The notes beneath the pieces were generated by a model, which ran no database searches, was not told the DNA's origin, and saw only the letters and a list, made by a program, of their open reading frames with translations. A stretch of 6,114 nt of DNA from an uncultured Coriobacteriaceae bacterium (lineage in GTDB: Bacteria > Actinomycetota > Coriobacteriia > Coriobacteriales > UMGS124), in contig USJP01000111.1 of the NCBI GenBank assembly GCA_900555105.1, positions 1 to 6,114 of the forward strand. The letters are read 5' to 3'. Below are positions 1-5,978 of this stretch, piece by piece. The translations under genes were made by a program, and so were the position numbers. The stretch's first letter is position 1. The number at the start of each line of letters is the position of its first letter.

Positions 1-90
1 GCCCTGGGCCCCTTCGACCGCATCGGGCTGCGCCGCGGCGCAAGCCGCATGCGTCATCAATTCGGTCTGCTCATCAGCATTGCCGCACAT
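1..90 (-). CDS. 5' end of an unidentified protein (partial, runs off left edge)
   Basis: An ATG at 90-88 on the minus strand opens a frame of 30 codons that stays open to the window edge. The protein begins MCGNADEQTE and continues with an Ala-rich stretch. A Shine-Dalgarno-like AGGGG (complement of 99-103) lies 8 nt upstream of the ATG, which is the main reason for calling it a gene. It is divergent from the helicase gene, with a 351-bp gap that could hold promoters for both. No motif is recognisable in 30 residues, and no signal peptide or membrane segment is visible, so no function is proposed. A second in-frame ATG at 57-55 is a possible alternative start but has no comparable ribosome binding site. 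Whether the frame continues outside the window cannot be seen. Confidence 0.5.
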   Translation of the reverse strand, partial: MCGNADEQTELMTHAACAAAQPDAVEGAQG

Positions 91-98
91 ATAGTATT

Positions 99-103
99 CC
101 CCT
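99..103 (-). promoter_or_regulatory. Ribosome binding site of the leftmost partial gene
   Basis: On the minus strand this reads AGGGG, 8 nt before the ATG at 90. It supports a real translation start despite the short visible frame. Confidence 0.45.
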
Positions 104-185
104 CGTCCCCTTCGGCCGACCAATCGACCGATCCCCGGCAAGCCTCGTTCCCTCCCAAGAAACAAAGGCGAAACAAACCAGAATC

Positions 186-214
186 ACTCTAAACAAAAGC
201 CGGTGCAAATGCAA
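186..214 (-). promoter_or_regulatory. Weak sigma70-like promoter candidate for the leftmost gene
   Basis: On the minus strand TTGCAT (complement of 209-214) is followed after 17 nt by TAGAGT (complement of 186-191). The -10 box matches TATAAT at four of six positions and the -35 box matches TTGACA at three of six. It would give a leader of about 90 nt ahead of the ATG at 90. It lies in the AT-richer part of the intergenic region, but sequence alone cannot establish it. Confidence 0.22.
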
Positions 215-312
215 CAAGCCATAGCGATTTGCTTTAGCACTCCACCGCGCTGGAGCGAGAAGCCCATGAAGAGCGCGATCAGCGTTAGGTAACAACCCTA
301 CTCGCGCAGCGC

Positions 313-334
313 CGTGATGGGCACTACCATCACG
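313..334. promoter_or_regulatory. Perfect 8-bp inverted repeat upstream of the helicase gene
   Basis: CGTGATGG (313-320) and CCATCACG (327-334) are perfect reverse complements separated by the 6-nt loop GCACTA. No T-run follows on either strand, so it does not look like an intrinsic terminator. It ends six bases before the ATG at 340 and about 108 bases before the preferred TTG start at 442. It could be an operator or an RNA hairpin in the helicase leader. Confidence 0.35.
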
Positions 335-396
335 ACCGGATGTTTTCGGGGAATTTGACCGGTGGTTTTCAGAAGCAGGTTCATCGGCTGGGCATA

Positions 397-402
397 TACA
401 AT
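397..402 (+). promoter_or_regulatory. Possible -10 element of the helicase gene
   Basis: TACAAT matches TATAAT at five of six positions. Initiation just downstream would leave a leader of roughly 30 nt before the TTG start at 442, with the ribosome binding site inside it. No convincing -35 box is found 16-19 nt upstream, so the call is weak. If correct, it would put the ATG at 340 outside the transcript and support the TTG start. Confidence 0.22.
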
Positions 403-425
403 CTTGCAAACGCTGTTTTCGCCAC

Positions 426-431
426 AAGGAG
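426..431 (+). promoter_or_regulatory. Ribosome binding site that selects the TTG start of the helicase
   Basis: AAGGAG lies 10 nt upstream of the in-frame TTG at 442-444. The alternative ATG at 340 is preceded by a GC-rich hairpin arm and no purine-rich Shine-Dalgarno sequence. This is the main argument for a 922-residue rather than a 956-residue product. Confidence 0.55.
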
Positions 432-441
432 TCTGGCCGCA

Positions 442-3210
442 TTGAAGGATACACAAGCCGAGAACACCACCCCCAAGCAGGACGACAGGACCCCTGGCAG
501 GCCTTCCAGGCGTGGGGCCTTCGATCCGCGCGAGCTGTGGCGCCTCAACGAGCTTGAGCGAATCGTCGAGGACGCTTGGAACGCCGCCGCTTCCATGGAC
601 GGAGCGGCCGACGATGCGCTCCCGTCTGCAGACCTCGACCTATGGCTCGCTCCTCAAGAGCGTGAATATCTGGAGCTCGAGGCACGATTCGTAGCCGTGC
701 TGGAAGCAAGCCCTGCCTTCGAGGAACTCTCAGGCTACGCATGGCGCAGGACGCGCAAGGACGAATCCGAAGAGTATGCGAGTCGGTTTGCCCATCCTGG
801 CAAAGACCCGGTGCTCGCGTCCTGGCTTGCCGAACGATCCGGCACGGCTCAGCGCCTGGCCCGCTCGACAATCGAGAAGGACTACCAGCGTACACACGAT
901 TGCGAGCGGCACTGGCTGCGCGACCTCAAAACGTCCGACGCCTACAAAACCCTCCTTGTGGAGACACTCTCGTCTTGGCAGCAAGCAACAAGTGACGGCG
1001 GCGTTCCGGCGGGAATCCTGCAAGCCTATCGCAACGAAATGGCCCAGCGCACCGGTGCCAGGACCGACGACCTGCTTCGATCCGTGCGAGACTCCCGCCA
1101 GGCGCGCACAAAGCTTCTCCTGCACAAAAGCCTTGTCGAGCAGTATCCGCCGAACCGCGACATGTTCGCCTTGCTCGGCGGTGAACAAGCATATTGCGAC
1201 CGGCTCGTGGGCGAGCTCGCACGTAAGGCCGCCGACGACGAGTTCCAGCTTTGCGCATATGGCAAGCATGGCTTCATGAGGATGTCCGACACCAACCTCG
1301 AAGTCGCTGTGCGCGTCATGGGTGACAACGGCGCCTGGCGTCGGTCCCTGGCCCGCACGCTGGGTGCCAAGACCCAAAAGAAAAACCAGGAGCAGGACCT
1401 TTCGGAGCGTGCGTATCGCGACCTGTTGAAGGCCGACCGCGAGCTTAATCGGCTTGGGTCGTCAATCATCGGCTCCGCTGTTCACGACTACGTGACGAAC
1501 CAGCTTCTCGCATATCGAATGCCCTCCTTCGAGGCCGCGTTGTGCCGCTCTTTTGATACGGACACCTATACTGATGCGCTGTGCACGTCTGCCAATCCGA
1601 AGCTGCGCGCGTTGGGCGCAGACCTGGCTGCAGGCAGAGAAGGCGAGCGAGCGCTTCAGGCAGCCTTGAGGCGCGCGTACGCCGAGGCAGCGGTATCCGC
1701 CAAAGCCGATCCCTACCTGGGATATCCCTCGCGTCGCCTGCATCCCCGCAAGATTATCATTCACGTTGGCCCCACGAACGCCGGCAAGACCCATGATGCG
1801 CTCACGGCGTTTAGAGACGCCAAGTGCGCCCTCTACCTTGGACCGCTGCGCCTTCTTGCCGCAGAGGTGGCCGACACGTCGAACGAACGCGGCTGCCCCT
1901 GCTCGCTCGTGACCGGAGAAGAGCGCCGCCTTGTGGAAGGGGCCCGGCACGTCGCTTCCACCGTCGAGATGTTCGACCCCCAGGGCATGTGGGACGTGAC
2001 CGTGATTGACGAGGCGCAAATGCTGGGCGACCCCAACCGCGGCGGGGCCTGGAGCCGCGCACTTATCGGTGTCGATGCCGATGAGCTGCACATATGCTGC
2101 GCGCCGGAGGGCCTCGACATCGTTCGGCGTGTCTTGGACGGATGCCGCGAGCGCTTTGGCGACACCTACCGCGTGCAGCACCATGAGCGCCTGAACCCGC
2201 TGTTGCCGTTTCCCCAGCTTGTGCGCTTCCCCGAAGACGTGCAGCCGGGCGACGCCTGCATCGCCTTCTCAAAACGCGACGTCCACGCCGCGGCGGCGGA
2301 GCTCCACAACGCGGGCCACACCTGCTGCGTGGTGTACGGGGCGCTCCCCCATGCCGTGCGCCAGGCCGAGGCGCGGCGCTTCCGCGAAGGCGACGCCGAA
2401 GTGGTGGTGGCAACCGACGCCATCGGCATGGGACTCAACCTGCCGGTAAAGCGCGTGGGGTTCCTGCAGCATGACAAGTTCAACGGTCGCGAGCGCGTGA
2501 TGCTGACTCCCGGCGAGGTCAAGCAGATCGCCGGGCGAGCAGGGCGCTATGGCTACACCGAGGCCGGCGAGGCGGCGTCTGCAATAGACCCCGAGTTTGT
2601 GGTGGAGGCCCTGGCTGCGAAGGTGCGCTCCGTCCGCAGCGCGACACTCGCGTTTCCCCGAACTCTGCTGGACATCGACGCGCCCGTCTCCGCGCTCTTT
2701 GACGCCTGGTCAAACGCGAAGGCGCCGGCGCCCTTCCGCTGCGCCGACTACTCGGAAGAGGCCATGCTCGCAGAGAGGGCAGAGAAGATCACGACCGACG
2801 CGCGGACGGTGTATGCCTTCGCGACGCTGCCTTTCAAGTCGGGCAACGCGTGTGCGCTCGACCTGTGGGAGGCAATACTGCGCGCTCATGTGGCAAAGGA
2901 CCCGCTACCCGACTTCGACAAGGGCTGGGACAAGGACGACCTCGAGTCCATGCAGACGGTTTACGACAAGCTCGACCTGGTCGGCGCTTATCTGTTGGGC
3001 CCCGGAGATGGGCACCCCACCGCGTCGCTCGTGAGCGTCGACGACGTCGCCCTTCTGCGCGATAAGGTCTCAACCGACATCTCGTCCTTCCTTGCGCGGC
3101 AAAGCTACGAGGGGCGCCGCTGCTCGTCGTGCGGACGCCCTCTTCCCTGGGGACACCGCTTCGGCATATGCGAGCGGTGCTTTCGCCGCCAGTCGCGCAG
3201 GAGGTTTTAA
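442..3210 (+). CDS. SUV3-family ATP-dependent RNA helicase with C-terminal zinc ribbon
   Basis: The product is a superfamily 2 helicase that resembles SUV3, the mitochondrial RNA helicase of the RNA degradosome, in both its core and its C-terminal region. Numbered from the TTG start (922 aa), visible motifs are Walker A GPTNAGKT (443-450), motif Ia LYLGPLRLLAAE (464-475), VTGEE (490-494), motif II DEAQ (523-526), motif IV CIAFSKRD (606-613), motif V ATDAIGMGLNLP (657-668) and motif VI QIAGRAGRYG (695-704). A SUV3_C-like region follows, including TDARTVYAFATLPF from about 785. The last 30 residues carry CxxC (C894, C897) and CxxC (C910, C913) separated by 12 residues, a probable zinc ribbon that may bind nucleic acid. 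Residues 1-430 are charged, probably mostly helical, and match no domain I recognise; the eukaryotic N-terminal part is much shorter. No signal peptide is present, so it is cytoplasmic. The likely role is ATP-driven unwinding of structured RNA for decay or maturation, possibly with an exoribonuclease encoded elsewhere. An ATG at 340 would add 34 residues but lacks a ribosome binding site. Family assignment is firm; cellular role is inferred. Confidence 0.93.
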   Translation: MKDTQAENTTPKQDDRTPGRPSRRGAFDPRELWRLNELERIVEDAWNAAASMDGAADDALPSADLDLWLAPQEREYLELEARFVAVLEASPAFEELSGYAWRRTRKDESEEYASRFAHPGKDPVLASWLAERSGTAQRLARSTIEKDYQRTHDCERHWLRDLKTSDAYKTLLVETLSSWQQATSDGGVPAGILQAYRNEMAQRTGARTDDLLRSVRDSRQARTKLLLHKSLVEQYPPNRDMFALLGGEQAYCDRLVGELARKAADDEFQLCAYGKHGFMRMSDTNLEVAVRVMGDNGAWRRSLARTLGAKTQKKNQEQDLSERAYRDLLKADRELNRLGSSIIGSAVHDYVTNQLLAYRMPSFEAALCRSFDTDTYTDALCTSANPKLRALGADLAAGREGERALQAALRRAYAEAAVSAKADPYLGYPSRRLHPRKIIIHVGPTNAGKTHDALTAFRDAKCALYLGPLRLLAAEVADTSNERGCPCSLVTGEERRLVEGARHVASTVEMFDPQGMWDVTVIDEAQMLGDPNRGGAWSRALIGVDADELHICCAPEGLDIVRRVLDGCRERFGDTYRVQHHERLNPLLPFPQLVRFPEDVQPGDACIAFSKRDVHAAAAELHNAGHTCCVVYGALPHAVRQAEARRFREGDAEVVVATDAIGMGLNLPVKRVGFLQHDKFNGRERVMLTPGEVKQIAGRAGRYGYTEAGEAASAIDPEFVVEALAAKVRSVRSATLAFPRTLLDIDAPVSALFDAWSNAKAPAPFRCADYSEEAMLAERAEKITTDARTVYAFATLPFKSGNACALDLWEAILRAHVAKDPLPDFDKGWDKDDLESMQTVYDKLDLVGAYLLGPGDGHPTASLVSVDDVALLRDKVSTDISSFLARQSYEGRRCSSCGRPLPWGHRFGICERCFRRQSRRRF

Positions 3211-3250
3211 GAGGCGCGCGCTCGTTGAGGCTGCACGTTGGTCGAATCGC

Positions 3251-3288
3251 GGGCCCAGGCGGACAGGGGGCTAAAGCCGCCTGGGCTC
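3251..3288. terminator. GC-rich hairpin between convergent genes, probable bidirectional terminator
   Basis: GCCCAGGCGG (3253-3262) and CCGCCTGGGC (3277-3286) form a perfect 10-bp stem. It extends outward by one G-T wobble and one G-C pair, with a 14-nt loop. It sits 40 bp after the helicase stop and 20 bp after the flavoprotein stop, the expected place for a shared terminator. Neither strand has a U-tract after the stem, so it may act as a U-less terminator, an RNA 3' end stabiliser, or a roadblock helped by Rho. Confidence 0.5.
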
Positions 3289-3307
3289 AAATGACGAGGA
3301 CATATGC

Positions 3308-5950
3308 CTAGGAAGCAGCCTGCTTAAGGCAGCTATTGACGGCCGTGAAGATGGCCTTAGAGGTGACGGTGGCGCCAGAGACGGCGTCGATGCCCTCGGT
3401 GCCGTTGGCGGCCACGATCTTGGCGGGGAGTTGGTTGATGGCCATGAGACTGATGCCCGAGGTTGCGTAGTTGTAGCCAACCGTGACGGAAGCGATCTTG
3501 CCGCCCTCAATCGTGACGGTCACGGGAACCTCACCGTCGAAGCCCTTGCCCGAGGCGGTGTAGGTGCCGTCGGTTAGGGTGCCGTCGGTCAGGGTGCCGG
3601 ACTCGGCTGCGGGAGCGGCGGCCTCAGCAGCGGAGGCGGCCTCAGCAGCGGAGGCGGCATCAGCAGCGGAGGCGGCATCAATAGCGGCGTCAACCGAAAA
3701 CTCGGCGGCAGCGACGGCGTTTTCGACAGCCGTTCTATCGATCTCAACCGCAGCCTTTACGGCTTGGCTTCGGCAGCCAATGATAGCCGCAAGAACCGCC
3801 TTGAAGTCATCTTCCTCGAGCGCGCTATCGTTTTCGATCTCGATACAGACGGCCTTCCCGTCCTCGTAGGTCACAAGCACAGGCACGATACCGCCGCTGC
3901 ACCTGGCAGAGGCGGTGTAGGTGCCGTCGGCAAGGGCGCCGGCCTCATCAGCGGGAGCGACCTCTTCGGCCTTCTCCTCGGCAGCAGGCTCAGCCTCGGT
4001 GGTCTCCTCGGCCTTCTCGTCGGCCTTGGCGTCATTGGCGGGAGCGGCCTGCTTCAGGCAGTCCTCGACGGCGGAGAAGATGGCCTTGGAGGTGACGGTG
4101 GCGCCGGAGACGGCGTCGACGCCCTCGGTGCCGTTGGCGGCCACGATGGCCGAAGGCAGCTGCTCGATGGCCTGGGAGCCGATGCCCTGGGTCTCGGAGT
4201 TGTCGCCGACCTCGACAGAGACGATCTTGCCGCCTTCGACGGTCACGGTCACAGGCACGTCGCCGCCGATGCCCTTGCCGGAGGCGGTGTAAGTGCCGTC
4301 GGCAACAGCGCTGGCGTCAGCAGCAGGGACAGCGTCGGCCTCCTCGGCTGCGGCTGCCTCGGGATCGGTCTGACCGGTTGCGCCAGGCTTGACGGGGTCG
4401 GACTCATAGGTGCCGGCAACGGCGTTGTCGGCGGAGATCATGCCGAGGGCGGCGCAGGCCATGAGGCAGGTGCCGGAACCGTAGTAGAAGTCGCCCAGCC
4501 AGCCAGCGGAGCAGTTGCCAGCGGCGAAGAGGTGAGGGATGGGGTTGCCCTCGTAGTCGAGCACGTGGCACTGCTCGTCGATGACCATGCCGCCGAAGGC
4601 GCCGGTGGTGGACATGATGAGCTTCATTGCGTAATACGGGGCGTCAATGGTGCCGAAGCCGTCGGTACGGCCGAACTGCGGGTCCTCCTGGTTCTCGCAG
4701 CACTTCTTCCACTCGTCGAGCGTGGTCTGCAGGCCAACCTCGGGCAGACCGGTCTTCTCGGCAAGCTCGGCCACGGTCTCACCCTTCACCAGGGTGCCGT
4801 CGTCGTACCAGGCCTGAACCTGGGCCTCGTCCTGAAGCGAGGGGTTGTCATCAAAGTTGGAGTCGCCGAAGACAATCCACACCTGGCCGTCGAAGCCGCC
4901 CTCCTGACGGGTCTGGGTGTAGAGGCAGCGGCTCCAGAAACCGTAGGTGGTGTCCTCGCGGGCGAAGCGGTAACCACGCGGGCCAACGGCGATGATGTCC
5001 ATCATGTGCTTGTTGGTGCCGATCCAGAAGTAGCTGGGGTTGTTGTCGGTGCCGTGGAAGCTCGTCTGTGCGCCCAGGGCCATGCCGGCCAGGATGCCCT
5101 CACCCGTGTTGGCGTCGACCATGGTGAGGTTGTGGTGCTTCATCATCCAGTAGTGGTGCGGGTTCACGTGCTTGGCAAGGACCTCGTTGCGGTCGATGCC
5201 GCCGGTGCAGCAGATGACGCCCTTGTCGGCCTTGTAGCAGGAGCCGTCGAGGCACTTGACGCCGTTGACGACGCCGTTCTCGTCGGTCAGGAACTCGACG
5301 ATCTCGGCGTTCAGGACAATCTTGCCGCCCTTGTCCTCAACGGCCTTGGCCGCGTTGTCCATCCAGACCTTGCCGCCATGACCGTAGGTGCCCTCGGGGT
5401 CGGCCGGGTCCACCAGGTACATGATGCGGTCGGCGATGGTCTCCTGCGGCACGAAGGGAACGGGGCGGATGCCGGCGGTGCCGCCCACAGCGCAGCCGAA
5501 GGAGCTCTTGACCCACTCGAGAGCCTCGCCGGACTTGGCGACGAGCGTCTTCACGAGGTCCTCGTCGCAGTCGCCGTCAGCCATGGCGAGCCAGCACTGC
5601 TGCATGAGCTCGATGGAGTCGTTCTTGGTGACGGGGTTGGTGCCGTCGTCGAGGGCGAACTCGTCGTCGCACACGGCCTGGAAGGCACCCTCGGAGAACT
5701 GCAGCGTGCCGCCGGTGAAACCGGACTTCTCAAGGACGATGACGGAAGCGCCCAGTTCCAGGGCATGGTATGCAGCGTTCAGGCCGGCGCCGCCAGCACC
5801 GCAGACGACGACGTCGGCGGTGTCGGTCCACTCAGGCTCGGTGACGGCCTCGTCGGCCCAAGCAACGGAACCCTTGTAGCCGCAAGCGGCAAGCAGGCTG
5901 GCGGTACCGGCGGCACCCAGGAAACCACGACGAGAGACAGTAGCGTTCAT
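3308..5950 (-). CDS. Tat-exported FAD-dependent reductase (fumarate reductase/KstD-like) with three FMN_bind modules
   Basis: The 880-aa product is an exported flavoenzyme of the FAD_binding_2 (fumarate reductase / 3-ketosteroid dehydrogenase) superfamily. The N-terminus has a twin-arginine motif SRRGFLG (6-12), a short hydrophobic stretch and a lipobox-like LAAC ending at C23, so it may be a Tat lipoprotein. The FAD domain begins with the dinucleotide motif GAGGAG (51-56) and E74 at the end of the second strand; CTGG (248-251) is the usual second FAD-contact segment. The domain ends near residue 508. A linker leads to three FMN_bind-like modules beginning with DGTYTAS at 551, 675 and 794. 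Modules 1 and 3 end with DAVSGAT, the ApbE-type flavinylation motif, with acceptor threonines T618 and T861. Module 2 lacks it. No CxxCH haem motif is present. Fumarate reductase catalytic residues appear substituted (N304, Y336, G450, Y489), so fumarate is an unlikely substrate. The start at 5950 is set by AGGAGG 8 nt upstream and by the Tat motif; the longer frame to 6049 has neither. The electron donor is not encoded here. Family is secure; substrate is unknown. Confidence 0.92.
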   Translation of the reverse strand: MNATVSRRGFLGAAGTASLLAACGYKGSVAWADEAVTEPEWTDTADVVVCGAGGAGLNAAYHALELGASVIVLEKSGFTGGTLQFSEGAFQAVCDDEFALDDGTNPVTKNDSIELMQQCWLAMADGDCDEDLVKTLVAKSGEALEWVKSSFGCAVGGTAGIRPVPFVPQETIADRIMYLVDPADPEGTYGHGGKVWMDNAAKAVEDKGGKIVLNAEIVEFLTDENGVVNGVKCLDGSCYKADKGVICCTGGIDRNEVLAKHVNPHHYWMMKHHNLTMVDANTGEGILAGMALGAQTSFHGTDNNPSYFWIGTNKHMMDIIAVGPRGYRFAREDTTYGFWSRCLYTQTRQEGGFDGQVWIVFGDSNFDDNPSLQDEAQVQAWYDDGTLVKGETVAELAEKTGLPEVGLQTTLDEWKKCCENQEDPQFGRTDGFGTIDAPYYAMKLIMSTTGAFGGMVIDEQCHVLDYEGNPIPHLFAAGNCSAGWLGDFYYGSGTCLMACAALGMISADNAVAGTYESDPVKPGATGQTDPEAAAAEEADAVPAADASAVADGTYTASGKGIGGDVPVTVTVEGGKIVSVEVGDNSETQGIGSQAIEQLPSAIVAANGTEGVDAVSGATVTSKAIFSAVEDCLKQAAPANDAKADEKAEETTEAEPAAEEKAEEVAPADEAGALADGTYTASARCSGGIVPVLVTYEDGKAVCIEIENDSALEEDDFKAVLAAIIGCRSQAVKAAVEIDRTAVENAVAAAEFSVDAAIDAASAADAASAAEAASAAEAAAPAAESGTLTDGTLTDGTYTASGKGFDGEVPVTVTIEGGKIASVTVGYNYATSGISLMAINQLPAKIVAANGTEGIDAVSGATVTSKAIFTAVNSCLKQAAS
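3311..3571 (-). other. FMN_bind module 3 (residues 794-880), flavinylation-competent
   Basis: This module runs from DGTYTASGKG to the C-terminus and carries DAVSGAT with acceptor T861, followed by VTSKAIF. It closely matches module 1 in protein and DNA. FMN would be attached through a phosphoester to the threonine by an ApbE-type flavin transferase after export; that is known family behaviour, not shown by this sequence. Confidence 0.8.
3350..3418 (-). repeat. 69-bp direct repeat, copy in FMN module 3
   Basis: Matches 4079-4147 at 66 of 69 positions and covers the flavinylation motif. The copies are offset by exactly 729 bp (243 codons), so recombination between them would delete one module pair in frame. 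Confidence 0.85.
3564..3593 (-). repeat. 15-bp tandem duplication encoding TLTDG twice
   Basis: Two 15-bp units (3564-3578 and 3579-3593) differ at one base and encode TLTDG-TLTDG immediately before the TYTAS of module 3. The duplication is in frame and probably arose by replication slippage. Confidence 0.8.
3620..3691 (-). repeat. 18-bp tandem repeat encoding an Ala-rich ASAAEA linker
   Basis: Four 18-bp units lie end to end. The units at 3620-3637 and 3638-3655 are identical, 3656-3673 differs at one base, and 3674-3691 is diverged. They encode A-S-A-A-E/D-A hexapeptides in the linker between FMN modules 2 and 3. Because the unit is a multiple of three, copy-number change would keep the frame and alter only linker length. 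Confidence 0.85.
3692..3928 (-). other. Degenerate FMN_bind module 2 (residues 675-753), no flavinylation motif
   Basis: The first half follows the FMN_bind pattern: DGTYTASARCSGG, then VPVLVTYEDGKAV. The second half diverges and has no SGAT motif, so covalent FMN is not expected. It has three cysteines (C684, C702, C726), whereas modules 1 and 3 have one each. Codon choice is visibly less biased here than in the rest of the gene. It may be structural, bind something else, or be a decaying copy. Confidence 0.6.
4046..4300 (-). other. FMN_bind module 1 (residues 551-635), flavinylation-competent
   Basis: The module runs from DGTYTASGKG to CLKQA and contains DAVSGAT with acceptor T618. An Ala/Glu/Pro-rich linker of about 40 residues separates it from module 2, and a similar acidic linker (about 509-550) separates it from the FAD domain. 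Both linkers look flexible, as expected for mobile electron-carrier modules. Confidence 0.8.
4079..4147 (-). repeat. 69-bp direct repeat, copy in FMN module 1
   Basis: Partner of 3350-3418. The three differences include two silent changes and one Val/Ile change (GTEGVDAVS here, GTEGIDAVS in module 3). Confidence 0.85.
5873..5950 (-). other. Twin-arginine signal peptide with lipobox-like cleavage region
   Basis: The first 26 residues carry S6-R7-R8-G9-F10-L11 followed by a short weakly hydrophobic segment and L20-A21-A22-C23. Tat export fits a protein that must fold around FAD in the cytoplasm. The cysteine at 23 fits lipoprotein processing; cleavage further on, near the AWA at 30-32, is the alternative. 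Confidence 0.8.
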
Positions 5951-5958
5951 AGTAGAAA

Positions 5959-5964
5959 CCTCCT
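5959..5964 (-). promoter_or_regulatory. Strong ribosome binding site of the flavoprotein gene
   Basis: On the minus strand this is the consensus AGGAGG, 8 nt from the ATG at 5950. It fixes the start at the Tat signal and, with the biased codons, suggests efficient translation. Confidence 0.9.
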
Positions 5965-5978
5965 GAATCAACGTGCAC

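Larger units (their letters stand above)
91..441. other. Divergent intergenic region between the partial gene and the helicase gene
   Basis: This 351-bp stretch lies between two divergently oriented genes. Roughly 158-240 is clearly richer in A and T than the rest of the window, as expected of a promoter zone. It contains weak promoter candidates on both strands, a small hairpin at 240-255 (CTCCA / TGGAG, 6-nt loop) and a perfect 8-bp hairpin at 313-334 (separate entry). The longer frames crossing it lack ribosome binding sites and look like chance openings in GC-rich DNA. No tRNA, rRNA or known riboswitch was recognised. Confidence 0.6.

Noticed and set aside
234..261. CIRCE-like (HrcA) operator: TTAGCACTC is a perfect left arm
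   Set aside because: The right arm should be GAGTGCTAA; the best fit is GAGCGAGAA, six of nine matches with a 10-nt rather than 9-nt spacer, and no heat-shock gene follows. A chance half-site is more likely.
1462..2184. 240-aa minus-strand frame opposite the helicase
   Set aside because: It overlaps the helicase core motifs, lacks a ribosome binding site and has no family features; a GC-rich antisense shadow. The same holds for the 215-aa minus frame at 730-1377.
3564..4292. Ala/Ser-rich plus-strand frames opposite the FMN modules
   Set aside because: They are complements of the repeat-rich linkers and FMN modules, with low-complexity translations.
5388..5879. 163-aa plus-strand frame opposite the FAD domain
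   Set aside because: It is antisense to conserved FAD-binding sequence and shows no domain or supporting start signal.
3308..5950. Flavocytochrome c type multihaem domain
   Set aside because: No CxxCH motif is present anywhere in the protein; electron entry must be through FMN modules or a partner.
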